From Arachidicoccus rhizosphaerae (GTDB lineage: Bacteria > Bacteroidota > Bacteroidia > Chitinophagales > Chitinophagaceae), in contig NZ_FNQY01000002.1 of assembly GCF_900107765.1 (NCBI RefSeq), positions 124,001 through 188,000 on the forward strand: a DNA stretch of 64,000 nucleotides, given 5' to 3'. Under the pieces are notes generated by a model. That model was given only the letters and a program-made list of their open reading frames with translations, had not been told where the DNA came from and ran no database searches. Each line of letters begins with the position of its first letter. Within the stretch, counting starts at the first letter, position 1. The translations under genes were made by a program, and so were the position numbers. This document shows positions 39,312-48,914 of the stretch, piece after piece.

Positions 39312-41720
39312 ATGCTTAGACACTATTTACGAATTTCATGGAGAAATTTATTGCGTAATAGAAGTTTTACTTTTATTAATATTGGAGGCTTGGCAATAGG
39401 AATGACGGTTGCATTACTAATAGGTCTTTGGATTTTTAGTGAATATCAGTTTGATAAAGAATTTAAAAATTACGATAGCATTGTACAGGTAATGAGACAA
39501 GATACGATAGAAGGAAACATTGAAGTATCATCAGCAATTCCAATCCCATTAGTCAAGTTATTAAAAAATAAATATAACCAGTATTTTAAACATATCATTA
39601 TAGGTAGTCTGGACGAGGATCATATTTTAAGCTATCATAATAAGCCTTTGGCAATTAGTGGTATGTATATGGATGAAGGTGTTGAAGATATGCTCTCTCT
39701 TAAAATGATTTATGGGAATTATGACAATTTTTCTGATCCTGAATCCATTTTAATTTCTCAGTCTGCATCTAAAGCATTCTTTGGAAATAGAAATCCTATA
39801 GGACAAAATTTAATGATTGATAACGAATATCCGGTTGAGGTAGCTGGAGTATATGAAGACTTTAAAAAGGATAATAGTTTTAATGGAAAAAACTTTATTG
39901 CAACTTGGAACCAATTTCTCAAATCAAATAATTGGGCAAAGGAAGCGGAGGATGATTGGGGAAATAATTCGTTTCAACTCTTTGCAGAGCTCGCCGGAAA
40001 TCAATCTAGTCAATATGATAAAGTAATTACCCAAATAATTCAAAATGGCTTTGGAAAAGAAAATATACCAAATCTAAGAGCGGCACATTCAACTTTTCGC
40101 TTACTACCAATGAGAGACTGGCATTTAAGAAATCGATTTGAAAATGGTGTTCAGGATGGAGGTCTTATAACTCAGATTAGGTTATATTCCTTTATTGGCA
40201 TGTTGGTATTATTGATTGCTTGTATTAATTTTATGAACCTTTATACCGCCAGAAGTGAAAGGAAATCCAAGGAGGTCGGTATCAGAAAGGCTCTCGGCTC
40301 AATTAGAAATCAACTCATTCTTCAATTTTATTTTGAGACGCTTTTAATTAGTGTGATAGCTTCAATTATTGCTATGATAATTGTTTGTATGGGTTTGCAA
40401 TGGTTTAATAATTTTTATGAAACTGTTGTTATTATTCCTTGGCACAACCTTCTGTTTTGGGGAAGTTTCTTGCTATTTATTTTAATTACAACATTATTTG
40501 CAGGCAGTTATCCAGCATTTTATTTGTCTTCAATAAATGCTATTGTCGCATTAAAAGGTAAATTTAGAGTGGGAAAGAATACTGTAAATTCAAGGAAAGT
40601 TTTAATCGTTGGACAATTTTCAATTTCTTTAATTTTAATTATTGCCACCTGTGTGATATATGGTCAAATAAAATTTGCTGAAAAAAGGAATCCGGGATAT
40701 AATAAAGATCAATTGATAACGATAAGAATGAAATCTAAAGATTTTTATGGGAAATACGATTTAATACGAAATGAGTTATTAAAAAAACGCTCTATAATTG
40801 AAATGTCAGAATCTTCCAGCCCTATGACTGAGGTATGGACATACAATGATGCATTTGATTGGGAAGGAAAAGATCCACGACTTGCTCAACGTTACGGCAC
40901 AGTTTGGGTGACACCTAATTATGGGAAAACAGTTAACTGGAAAATAATTGATGGTAGAGATTTTTCTAATAAGGGTTTATCTGATAGTACAAGTATCATT
41001 TTAAATGAGGCTGCTGTTAAATATATGGGATTGAAAGATCCTATAGGCAAGCGAATTAAATGGGGTGATGGACCGGAGGCAAAATTTTATGAAGTTATTG
41101 GGGTTGTGAAAAATCTAATTACCCAATCCCCTTATCATGCTGCCTTGCAAACTGTTTACTTTTGGGACAATGAACAGAATTGCAATTGGATGATTTTAAA
41201 ATTGAATAATTGGAAGGGCGGGCAAGAAGCAATTTCAAATATAGAAAGTGTTTTTAAAAAATATATTCCTGAAGCCCCTTTTGCCTATAACTTTGTAGAC
41301 CAAAATTATAAACAAAAATTTGCTTCCGAAGATCGTGTTGGTACTTTGGCTGCATTATTTGCCACGTTGGCAATTTTCATTTGTTTTATTGGGCTTTTTG
41401 GTCTCGCTTCATTTATGGCAGAACAACGTATTAAAGAAATCGGAATTAGAAAAGTACTAGGAGCATCTGTGGTGCAACTTTGGTTGATGCTGTCAAAAAA
41501 TTTCATTTACCTGGTTATAATTTCTATTGTTATTTCCATACCTTTTGGATGGTATATTATGAATCTTTGGCTCCAAAATTATAATTACAGGATTCCCATA
41601 AATGGATGGCTACTTGTTTTACCTGCATTATTATCTTTAATTATAGCACTTCTTACTGTTAGCTGGCATACAATTCGTGCTGCAAAAGTTAATCCGGTAA
41701 AAAGTATTGAAACAGAATAA
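39312..41720 (+). CDS. MacB/FtsX-type ABC transporter permease, ATPase not adjacent
   Basis: An 802-residue protein with two FtsX cores. It has an N-terminal span (FTFINIGGLAIGMTVALLIGL), a periplasmic MacB_PCD domain (about 60-270), three spans with ARSERKSKEVGIRKALGS (about 315-430), a second periplasmic domain, and a final three-span unit with MAEQRIKEIGIRKVLGAS. Such permeases are common in Bacteroidota and may drive export or envelope processes. No ATP-binding partner lies next to it. The codons are AT-rich like the flanking pseudogene zone, and neighbours differ. Start ATG 39312; a TTG two codons earlier is possible. Confidence 0.88.
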   Translation: MLRHYLRISWRNLLRNRSFTFINIGGLAIGMTVALLIGLWIFSEYQFDKEFKNYDSIVQVMRQDTIEGNIEVSSAIPIPLVKLLKNKYNQYFKHIIIGSLDEDHILSYHNKPLAISGMYMDEGVEDMLSLKMIYGNYDNFSDPESILISQSASKAFFGNRNPIGQNLMIDNEYPVEVAGVYEDFKKDNSFNGKNFIATWNQFLKSNNWAKEAEDDWGNNSFQLFAELAGNQSSQYDKVITQIIQNGFGKENIPNLRAAHSTFRLLPMRDWHLRNRFENGVQDGGLITQIRLYSFIGMLVLLIACINFMNLYTARSERKSKEVGIRKALGSIRNQLILQFYFETLLISVIASIIAMIIVCMGLQWFNNFYETVVIIPWHNLLFWGSFLLFILITTLFAGSYPAFYLSSINAIVALKGKFRVGKNTVNSRKVLIVGQFSISLILIIATCVIYGQIKFAEKRNPGYNKDQLITIRMKSKDFYGKYDLIRNELLKKRSIIEMSESSSPMTEVWTYNDAFDWEGKDPRLAQRYGTVWVTPNYGKTVNWKIIDGRDFSNKGLSDSTSIILNEAAVKYMGLKDPIGKRIKWGDGPEAKFYEVIGVVKNLITQSPYHAALQTVYFWDNEQNCNWMILKLNNWKGGQEAISNIESVFKKYIPEAPFAYNFVDQNYKQKFASEDRVGTLAALFATLAIFICFIGLFGLASFMAEQRIKEIGIRKVLGASVVQLWLMLSKNFIYLVIISIVISIPFGWYIMNLWLQNYNYRIPINGWLLVLPALLSLIIALLTVSWHTIRAAKVNPVKSIETE

Positions 41721-42083
41721 TTTGTAATTTAGGAAACTTTGAAATTGGTAGAACAGACTAAAATTATGTCTGGCTAAATTGTCTATCCTATCCCAAGGCG
41801 TATTTATAGGCAATATGAAATTTTAAATAGTATTTTCATTTGAGAATTTAAATGCGATTATGAATGAATTGTTAGGGCTTACTTCTATTATTCAGCCGCT
41901 ATAGCCACTGGAAACTAAATTACTTATTAATTCCTTAAGCTAGGTTAAGATTTGCGTCATATGCTTATTTATCAAACCACTAACTATCTACATCGATTAT
42001 CAACCAATGTCGATAGTTAGTGGTGTAAATTAAGTGAAAAATAAAGGCAATATTTAAGTTAGTGGGATTAAAACAGAATTTGC
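41721..42083. other. Intergenic region between convergent genes
   Basis: About 360 bases without a gene. The only structure seen is the long inverted repeat at 41977-42023. Confidence 0.55.
41977..42023. repeat. 17-bp inverted repeat (hairpin)
   Basis: CCACTAACTATCTACAT pairs with ATGTCGATAGTTAGTGG, with one mismatch and a 13-base loop. There is no U tract, so it is not a standard intrinsic terminator. It lies between convergent permease and ferritin genes. It could stabilise transcripts, block read-through or be a relic of a mobile element end. Confidence 0.6.
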
Positions 42084-42581
42084 TTAACTGGCATCCATGG
42101 TCATAATATCCCTATCAAAGAGATAAAGACCGCTTCTGTCCTCGCCAATCATCTCTAATTTATCATTGCATTCTCTGGCCAGTCTTTCTTCTTCCATTTG
42201 TTCATTGACATACCATTGCAGGAAGTTATGGGTGGCATAATCTTTTTCCTGTAAGGCCAAATCGACCAGATTGTTAATACTGTTACTGACCTTTATTTCA
42301 TGGTCAAGCAGGATTTCAAAAGCTTTTTTCAAGGAAACAAAAGTTAGTGTTGGCTGTTCCAGTTTTGGGATTATAGCAAACCCACCTCTTTCATTAATAT
42401 AATGAATCAGTTTCAGCATATGCATGCGCTCTTCTTCACTATGGCGAAAGAAAAATTGAGTCACGCCTTTTAGACCTGGTTGAATTTCGCCCCAGCTACC
42501 CATCGCAAGATAGGCCTGAGATGATTGCGCCTCCATTAATACTTGCTGGTTTAGCGCATCCTTCATTGTTTGTGATAACAT
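42084..42581 (-). CDS. ftnA: Non-haem ferritin
   Basis: A 165-residue ferritin storing iron as ferric oxide. The ferroxidase ligands lie in VLMEAQSSQAYLAMG (Glu17), HSEEERMHM (Glu50, His53) and EQMEEERLA (about 127-130). The four-helix layout and QWYVNEQMEEE are characteristic. It is a monocistronic - strand gene facing the permease. Regulation (iron or oxidative) cannot be seen. Confidence 0.93.
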   Translation of the reverse strand: MLSQTMKDALNQQVLMEAQSSQAYLAMGSWGEIQPGLKGVTQFFFRHSEEERMHMLKLIHYINERGGFAIIPKLEQPTLTFVSLKKAFEILLDHEIKVSNSINNLVDLALQEKDYATHNFLQWYVNEQMEEERLARECNDKLEMIGEDRSGLYLFDRDIMTMDAS

Positions 42582-42930
42582 TCTTTATGGGTTTATCGGG
42601 TTAAATAATATGCGTTCTTTAATATCAAATTTAGGGTTTTCCATTCTAATAACGACTGATTAACAATAAGATTTTCTTTTGTTTTTATTGTCAATGTCTG
42701 CAAAATATTGAACTAGAACTGAAGGGTTTTTCGAAATTCGGAATATTTAAGAAAAAATGGCTTGTTAGGTTTTATGGTGACAAATTTGTCTTTTAAACTA
42801 TTGATTATAAGCTAGTAAGATGTGTTGGATGAACGGTATATCTAAATTGCGGAAATAGAATTAAATTTAATTGATATTAAGGGCCAGGGATTTTGAAATT
42901 TTTATTTTCCATAAAGTTAAATGGCAAACT
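42582..42930. other. Divergent intergenic region
   Basis: About 350 bases between divergent ferritin and glycosyltransferase genes. An octamer TAAATTTG (- strand, 42626-42633) is a possible -7 element for ferritin, but no TTG lies at the usual distance. I see nothing else. Confidence 0.4.
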
Positions 42931-44556
42931 ATGAGCTCAACTAATCATTATGTTTCCTTGAGTACTGATTTTGATAATAATCCATCTTCTATTGCTGGAA
43001 AACAGGTACATTTTTCAGATAAAATTTTACTCTATTTACTGGCGCTTCTCATCGTATTTATTCCGTTTTTACTATTAAACGGTTATTATGAACCGCACAG
43101 AGATGAATTTTTATATTTGGCCGAGGGCAATCACCTTTCCTGGGGATTTATGGAAGTACCCCCCATGCTTTCTCTAATTTCATCCATGATTCATTGGATG
43201 GGAGGATCTATGTTTTGGATTAGATTTTGGCCCGGATTGTTTGGAGGAGCTACATTTCTTTTAGCTGGATCTATTTTGCTTTCTTTAGGTGGGAGAAAAC
43301 TGGGCTTATTATTGCTTTATTTGCCTTTTCTGTGTGGTGTGTACCTAAGGCTCTTTTTGCTGTTTCAGCCCAATTCTCTGGAAGTTTTCTTTGATACATT
43401 GTGTGCATTTTCCATTATCCGGTTTATACAGACAAGGGGTATAAAATGGCTTTATTTATTCGGAGTCAGTGCAGGACTTGGCATGCTCAGTAAATATTCC
43501 GTTGGGGTATTTATAATAAGTCTGGTGATAGGTTTATTACTAGGGAAACAGCGGCATGTTATTTTCAACCGACATTTTTGGTATGCTACTTTGATTGGTA
43601 TTATTATATTTTTACCGAATTTACTCTGGCAATTTCATCACGGCTTACCGGTGGTTCATCATATGGAACTACTTAATAAATATCAGCTGCAGTATATTGA
43701 TAGAATGGGATTTCTGAAAGACCAGTTATTGATGAATCTGGCTACGGTGTATATTTGGGTTGCAGGGTTGCTATATTTGTTGTGGGGCCATAAATTTCGT
43801 CCATATCAATTTATAGCCATTGCTTATTTATCTGTACTGACTATTTTAATGATGCTGCATGGTAAAAATTATTATGCATTAGGTGCTTATCCTTTTTTAT
43901 TTTCCTTTGGAGCTCTGGCTATTGAAAATTGGTTTCGGAAAGGGAAAAAAGTGGTTGTCGCCTTACTGATATGTTTTTCTGTAGTACTGGGATTCTGGCT
44001 GGTTCCCTTAATGATTCCTGTTTTTGAGCCGGTAAAATTAGCTGCGTATTATCAGAAAATGGGGGTAGCAAAAACGGGGGCCTTAAAATGGGAGGATTTA
44101 AAGGATCATGCTTTGCCACAGGATTTTGCAGACATGCAGGGCTGGAGGGAGATGGCCGCCAAAGTTCAAAAGGCCTATAACCTGTTAACGCCTCAGCAAA
44201 AACAGCATACAATCATCTTCTGTGATAATTATGGACAGGCCGGAGCGGTCGATTATTATCGAAAGTTGTTTGATCTGCCCGAGCCTCTAAGTACCAATGC
44301 GAGTTATTTATACTGGATACCAGATCACCTATCCATGAATCTGCAGAATATCGTTCTTGTTACAGATGATCAACAGGAAATGAGCCATCCTTTTATTAAA
44401 CAATGCCGGGAAGCGGTTTTGGTGGATAGTATTACGACGCCTTATGCAAAAGAGAGAGGTAGCCTGATTATTTTATTCAAAGACATAAATGATACATTTA
44501 AAGCCATGATCAAGACGAAAATTGAGAATGAAAAGTCCGTTTTTAAAAAGAAGTAG
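42931..44556 (+). CDS. GT39-type (ArnT/PMT-like) membrane glycosyltransferase
   Basis: A 541-residue multi-spanning enzyme that transfers a sugar from a polyprenyl carrier. An N-terminal cytoplasmic tail is followed by about ten spans beginning LLYLLALLIVFIPFLLL, and the first periplasmic loop holds YYEPHRDEFLYLAEGNHLSWGFMEVPPML, with the acidic residues typical of the family (HRDEF). A soluble C-terminal domain (about 380-541) follows. I use ATG 42931. A TTG at 42871 would add 20 residues without support. Confidence 0.87.
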   Translation: MSSTNHYVSLSTDFDNNPSSIAGKQVHFSDKILLYLLALLIVFIPFLLLNGYYEPHRDEFLYLAEGNHLSWGFMEVPPMLSLISSMIHWMGGSMFWIRFWPGLFGGATFLLAGSILLSLGGRKLGLLLLYLPFLCGVYLRLFLLFQPNSLEVFFDTLCAFSIIRFIQTRGIKWLYLFGVSAGLGMLSKYSVGVFIISLVIGLLLGKQRHVIFNRHFWYATLIGIIIFLPNLLWQFHHGLPVVHHMELLNKYQLQYIDRMGFLKDQLLMNLATVYIWVAGLLYLLWGHKFRPYQFIAIAYLSVLTILMMLHGKNYYALGAYPFLFSFGALAIENWFRKGKKVVVALLICFSVVLGFWLVPLMIPVFEPVKLAAYYQKMGVAKTGALKWEDLKDHALPQDFADMQGWREMAAKVQKAYNLLTPQQKQHTIIFCDNYGQAGAVDYYRKLFDLPEPLSTNASYLYWIPDHLSMNLQNIVLVTDDQQEMSHPFIKQCREAVLVDSITTPYAKERGSLIILFKDINDTFKAMIKTKIENEKSVFKKK

Positions 44557-44561
44557 TCTTT

Positions 44562-45203
44562 TTAAATGCCATCGGAATATTTATTTGAATTATTAAAGGA
44601 CGGTAGCTTCCAGTGATACCTGAGCGCTAGTATTCTAAGTACAAAGCATAAGGCGAATCCCAGTGGGAATGTCCAGCCATTGGGAATGGAAAAATAATCG
44701 CCGGCGACTACCACCAAGGCGCCCAACAGTGCAGCTGAGGCGTAGATCTCATTTTCAAAAATTACAGGGATGCGGTTTAGGAATATATCTCTGATAACGC
44801 CGCCGCCAACAGCCGTAAGTATTCCCAGCATAACGGCCACTTCATAATTATGCCCATATCCCAGGGCTTTTTCGGCTCCGGAAACAGCAAAAAGCGATAA
44901 CCCCAGCGCATCAAATAATATGACTGGCCTGTTCAATAATTTTAACATTGGGCCAAAGCCTAAAGCGACTCCCACAGCAATGAGGGAGGTTAAAAGATAT
45001 CGCCAGTCAGAAATTCCTGCGGGAGGAATGGCGCCTATACTGATATCTCTTAATATGCCTCCGCCGCAGGCTACGGTAAAGGCGACGACAATGATCCCAA
45101 ATATATCCAGCCCTTTGACTTTGGCCGCTATTGCGCCACTGATAGCAAATGCAAAAGTGCCTCCCAGGTCAATGACTGTATAAAAGGTGTGTAAATGATC
45201 CAT
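44562..45203 (-). CDS. TRIC/UPF0126 family cation channel
   Basis: A 213-residue membrane protein with two repeated three-span units. Each has a GxxRD motif: AVTACGGGILRDISIG near the N-terminal repeat and LTAVGGGVIRDIFLN in the second. These proteins (E. coli YicG type) form trimeric potassium-selective channels. It is followed by the amidohydrolase gene with a 3-base gap, so the two may be co-transcribed on the - strand. Confidence 0.9.
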   Translation of the reverse strand: MDHLHTFYTVIDLGGTFAFAISGAIAAKVKGLDIFGIIVVAFTVACGGGILRDISIGAIPPAGISDWRYLLTSLIAVGVALGFGPMLKLLNRPVILFDALGLSLFAVSGAEKALGYGHNYEVAVMLGILTAVGGGVIRDIFLNRIPVIFENEIYASAALLGALVVVAGDYFSIPNGWTFPLGFALCFVLRILALRYHWKLPSFNNSNKYSDGI

Positions 45204-45206
45204 GAA

Positions 45207-46481
45207 TTATTCAGGCTGATTTAACCAGGTTGCTGCTGCACTAATCATTGCCTGCAAGCCTGTTTTTAGGGTAGGGTGAATGACCGGGTAGAATTTTGGG
45301 GAATGATTACTGGGTATGGTATTTAACTTATTGTTTTGTTTGGCTGTCCGGTAAAGGACAGGGTCTGTACCTCCTACAAACCAAAACACATAAGGGACAT
45401 TCCAGTTGCGGCCAAAAATGCTAAAATCTTCACTGGCAGTGGCCGGGGCTGTTTCAAAAGACTTGTCCCCAAATTGAGCATCAAAACTGGCTGCGAGTTT
45501 TGAAGTTGCCTGGACATCGTTTTCTGTAACCGGATAACTGTCTAATGTCGTAAATTCAGGGTCTTTTGGTGCGTTGGATGCCAGGCACTCTGCTTTACAG
45601 ATTCTGTGAACGGCAGATAAAATATGGTCCTTGACGCTGTCATCAAAGGTTCGGATATTCAATTTAAGAGTCGCATCATCCGGAATGATGTTTTCTTTGA
45701 TACCTGCCTGCAATGCGCCAATAGTCAGTACCGCCATTTTATTTGGATCGATTTCCCTGGAGACGATGGTTTGCAAGCGCATGGCGGTCGAGGCTGCCAT
45801 GATTACCGGATCTATAGAAGTCTGAGGGGAGGAGCCGTGGGCGCCCTGACCAAATAATTTTACTTTAAGACTATTGCCCGCCGTCAGAATTTTTCCTGGT
45901 CTGTGACCAACTGTTCCTGCTTCTCCCACCATAACGTGCTGGCCAAGGATAATATCCGGTTTAGGGAACCTGTCCATCATACCATCATCTATCATGGATT
46001 GGGCACCTTTTCCCACTTCTTCCCCTGGCTGGAAAACCACCATGAGGGTGCCCTGCCAAAGGCTTTTGTGAGTGGCAAATAGTTTGGCGACACCTATCAT
46101 CCAGGTGACATGGATATCATGACCACAGACATGGGATACACCGACTTCGTTGCCTTCCTCATCTTTGCCTTTTACGGTGCTCGCATAGGGCAGGCCGGTG
46201 GCTTCCGTTACAGGCAGGGCGTCCATATCGGCTCTGACCATTACAACAGCGCCCGGCCCGTTTTCCATTAAGCCGACAACACCTGTAATGCCCACGGGTG
46301 CAGTGACTGTATATCCATATTGTTTTAAATGATCTGCCGCCAGCTTTGATGTTCTGAATTCCTGCATGGAAAGTTCAGGATGACTGTGAATGTCTTTGTA
46401 AATTGCTTCCAGCTCAGGAAGTAATTGTTCTATGTCCTTATCCAGGATGCTATTTAGGGAAATTATTTGTTGCGGAGTCAT
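45207..46481 (-). CDS. M20 family amidohydrolase (hippuricase/N-acyl amino-acid type)
   Basis: A 424-residue zinc peptidase/amidohydrolase. It has YKDIHSHPELSMQEFRTSK, VRADMDALPVTE, HVCGHDIHVTWMIG and PGEEVGKGAQSMIDDGM, with metal ligands Cys/His/Glu, and the C-terminal ASEDFSIFGR. It hydrolyses N-acyl or amide bonds, but the substrate is unknown. No signal peptide, so it is cytosolic. The gene lies upstream of the TRIC-family channel on the - strand. Confidence 0.9.
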   Translation of the reverse strand: MTPQQIISLNSILDKDIEQLLPELEAIYKDIHSHPELSMQEFRTSKLAADHLKQYGYTVTAPVGITGVVGLMENGPGAVVMVRADMDALPVTEATGLPYASTVKGKDEEGNEVGVSHVCGHDIHVTWMIGVAKLFATHKSLWQGTLMVVFQPGEEVGKGAQSMIDDGMMDRFPKPDIILGQHVMVGEAGTVGHRPGKILTAGNSLKVKLFGQGAHGSSPQTSIDPVIMAASTAMRLQTIVSREIDPNKMAVLTIGALQAGIKENIIPDDATLKLNIRTFDDSVKDHILSAVHRICKAECLASNAPKDPEFTTLDSYPVTENDVQATSKLAASFDAQFGDKSFETAPATASEDFSIFGRNWNVPYVFWFVGGTDPVLYRTAKQNNKLNTIPSNHSPKFYPVIHPTLKTGLQAMISAAATWLNQPE

Positions 46482-46567
46482 TGTCCTTGATTTTAGATAA
46501 AGTAAGGTACGAAACTTTGACCACAGAAAGGCGCTGCTTTTTACCCTAGATTGCTTTTGGCCATAAT

Positions 46568-47542
46568 TTAAGATTCCTTTTCAAGCACTTCAGGATTGGC
46601 AATACCTGTGGGCGTTCCCTTTATATAATTTAAAATGTTTTCAAAGGCTTTGCTGAAATATAACTCATAACCCGCCTTTTCCACATACCCGATATGGGGC
46701 GTACAGACATTATTAGGGAATTGCAATAGGGGATAGTCTTTATCATATATGGGTTCCTGCTCATAAACATCCAAGCCGACATTTATTTTTTTGCCAGCCT
46801 GAAGTACTTCAAGAAGGGCCCCGGCTTCAATGAGTTCCGCTCTGGAGGTATTTATCAGGGTCGCATTCTCTTTCATTGTTAAAAGATCTGCTTTGCGCAG
46901 TATGCCCAGGGTATCTTTATTTAGTCTAAGGTGCAGGGTGATAATATCTGCAGATTGGAAAAAGGTGGCTTTACTGTCTGCTGCAAGGAAGCCGTCTAGT
47001 ATGGCCTTTTGCCGGGAGCTGTCACTTCCCCAAACTAAAACGGAGGCGCCGAACACTTTGGCATATTGGGCAATTTTTTTGCCTATTTTTCCATACCCCC
47101 AGATGCCAATGGTTTTGCCGTAAATACAATCTCCGATGCCGATCTGCCAGTTGCCGTTTTTCATGCCTTCGATGGCCTGAGGAATTTTTCTAACCGTATT
47201 CATCAGCAGGGCCCAGGTGAGTTCAGCAGGAGCGGTGGGTGAACCGACGCCTTCGGCCACAGCTACCTTATGGCTGGTACAGTCGGCAAGGTTTAGATGA
47301 TTGGAGATTTTACCGGTTTGGCTGATAAGTTTCAGATTGGGAAGCCGGTGAAGCAGTGCTGCATTTATTAAGGTGCGCTCCCGGATAAGCACCAGCGCTT
47401 CTGTCTGTAGTAACCGTTTTGCCAAAATCTCAGGGTCTTTCTGCGTGGTGTTATAAATTTCAACATCCTGATGCTGAAGTAACTTAAAACAGGATAAAGT
47501 GCGGACAACATCCTGATAGTCATCTAATATTGTGATTTTCAT
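46568..47542 (-). CDS. D-isomer 2-hydroxyacid dehydrogenase
   Basis: A 324-residue NAD-dependent enzyme. Its Rossmann domain holds GIWGYGKIGKKIAQYAKVFGA (about 148-168). The catalytic triad is Arg in LINTSRAELIE, Glu in DVYEQEPI and His in CTPHIGYVE. It resembles D-3-phosphoglycerate dehydrogenase-like members, but a hydroxyacid substrate cannot be assigned. It is an isolated gene opposite the aminotransferase. Confidence 0.88.
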   Translation of the reverse strand: MKITILDDYQDVVRTLSCFKLLQHQDVEIYNTTQKDPEILAKRLLQTEALVLIRERTLINAALLHRLPNLKLISQTGKISNHLNLADCTSHKVAVAEGVGSPTAPAELTWALLMNTVRKIPQAIEGMKNGNWQIGIGDCIYGKTIGIWGYGKIGKKIAQYAKVFGASVLVWGSDSSRQKAILDGFLAADSKATFFQSADIITLHLRLNKDTLGILRKADLLTMKENATLINTSRAELIEAGALLEVLQAGKKINVGLDVYEQEPIYDKDYPLLQFPNNVCTPHIGYVEKAGYELYFSKAFENILNYIKGTPTGIANPEVLEKES

Positions 47543-47774
47543 ATTCTTTTTTAGTAGGTGAACCGAATGCTATTCATGGTACTGTCTCAGGATATAAAAA
47601 AATATAGAGAAACCGTACTGGATGATCAAAATTAATGAATAAAGTGGGAACACTTTTGTTTTTCAAAGGGTTAGGCGCATAAAAGGATTTTGGAGGGCCA
47701 ACAGATACCTTATATGGATTTTAACCTCCAAATCCTTGGTTTTGCGTTATTTTTGCCCACATAAATATATTCAT

Positions 47775-48902
47775 ATGCGCCCAATACAAATGGTCGATTT
47801 AAAGACCCAATATCAAAAAATAAAACCTCAAATTGATAAAGCAGTCATAGATGTACTGGAAAGTGCTGCCTTTATTGGTGGCAAACCGGTCACTGAGTTG
47901 GCAGAGAAATTAGCTAACTATTTGAATGTTAAGCATGTAGTTCCTTGCGCCAATGGTACCGATGCGTTGCAGATTGCCTTGATGGCACTCGATTTGCAAC
48001 CTGGGGATGAAGTTATTACACCATCTTTTACTTTTATTGCCACCACTGAAGTAGTGGCCCTATTAAAAATAAAGCCTGTATTTGTGGATGTGGATCCGGG
48101 CACCTTCTGTATGGATATTGAATCTGTCAAAAATGCCATTACGGACAAAACCAAGGCCATCGTTCCAGTTCATTTATATGGTCAGGCAACCGATATGGAA
48201 CCTTTAATGCAATTGGCAAAGGCGCATAATATTGCAGTCATCGAAGATAATGCCCAAGCCATTGGATGTGACTATACCTTCAGTGATGGGACTGTTAAAA
48301 AGACGGGGACAATCGGCGATATTGGTACCACCTCTTTTTTTCCGTCCAAAAATCTGGGTGGTTATGGAGACGGAGGCGCTATTTTTACAGATAATGACGA
48401 GCTGGCTAGTAAGATGAGGATTATTGCTTCTCACGGCTCAGCCAAAAGGTACTACCATGAAGTTGTAGGTGTTAATTCAAGATTAGATACTATACAGGCC
48501 GCTATTCTAGGTATTAAATTGCCGCTATTAGATGAATATATTGCAGCACGCAATAAAGCCGCTGCTTATTATGACACGGCTTTTGAAGGTCATCCCAATA
48601 TTAAAATTCCGGCCAGAAGCCATTACTCAAACCATGTCTTTCATCAATATACCCTGATATTGGAAAATGTAGACCGTGACGCCTTGCAATCCTATTTAGC
48701 AGAACAGCAGATTCCGGCCATGATTTATTATCCTGTTCCGGGCCATCGTCAGCAAATGTTTGCAGCATTTGATACCAATTATGATTTGCCGGTGACTGAT
48801 TACCTTACGACAAGGGTGATTTCCTTGCCCATTCATACTGAGCTTGATGAAGAACAACTGGCTCATATCACAAAGCATGTTTTAGCATTCTGTAACCGTT
48901 AA
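47775..48902 (+). CDS. DegT/DnrJ/EryC1-type sugar aminotransferase
   Basis: A 375-residue PLP enzyme that transaminates a nucleotide-linked keto sugar. It has IQMVDLKTQYQKIKPQID at the start, PCANGTDALQIAL, VIEDNAQAIG, and TTSFFPSKNLGGYGDGGAIFT with the PLP lysine. ATG 47775 is used; the upstream frame to 47736 lacks support. It is followed after 12 bases by rfbD, pointing to O-antigen or surface-polysaccharide sugar synthesis. Confidence 0.92.
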   Translation: MRPIQMVDLKTQYQKIKPQIDKAVIDVLESAAFIGGKPVTELAEKLANYLNVKHVVPCANGTDALQIALMALDLQPGDEVITPSFTFIATTEVVALLKIKPVFVDVDPGTFCMDIESVKNAITDKTKAIVPVHLYGQATDMEPLMQLAKAHNIAVIEDNAQAIGCDYTFSDGTVKKTGTIGDIGTTSFFPSKNLGGYGDGGAIFTDNDELASKMRIIASHGSAKRYYHEVVGVNSRLDTIQAAILGIKLPLLDEYIAARNKAAAYYDTAFEGHPNIKIPARSHYSNHVFHQYTLILENVDRDALQSYLAEQQIPAMIYYPVPGHRQQMFAAFDTNYDLPVTDYLTTRVISLPIHTELDEEQLAHITKHVLAFCNR

Positions 48903-48914
48903 ACCCGAATTATT

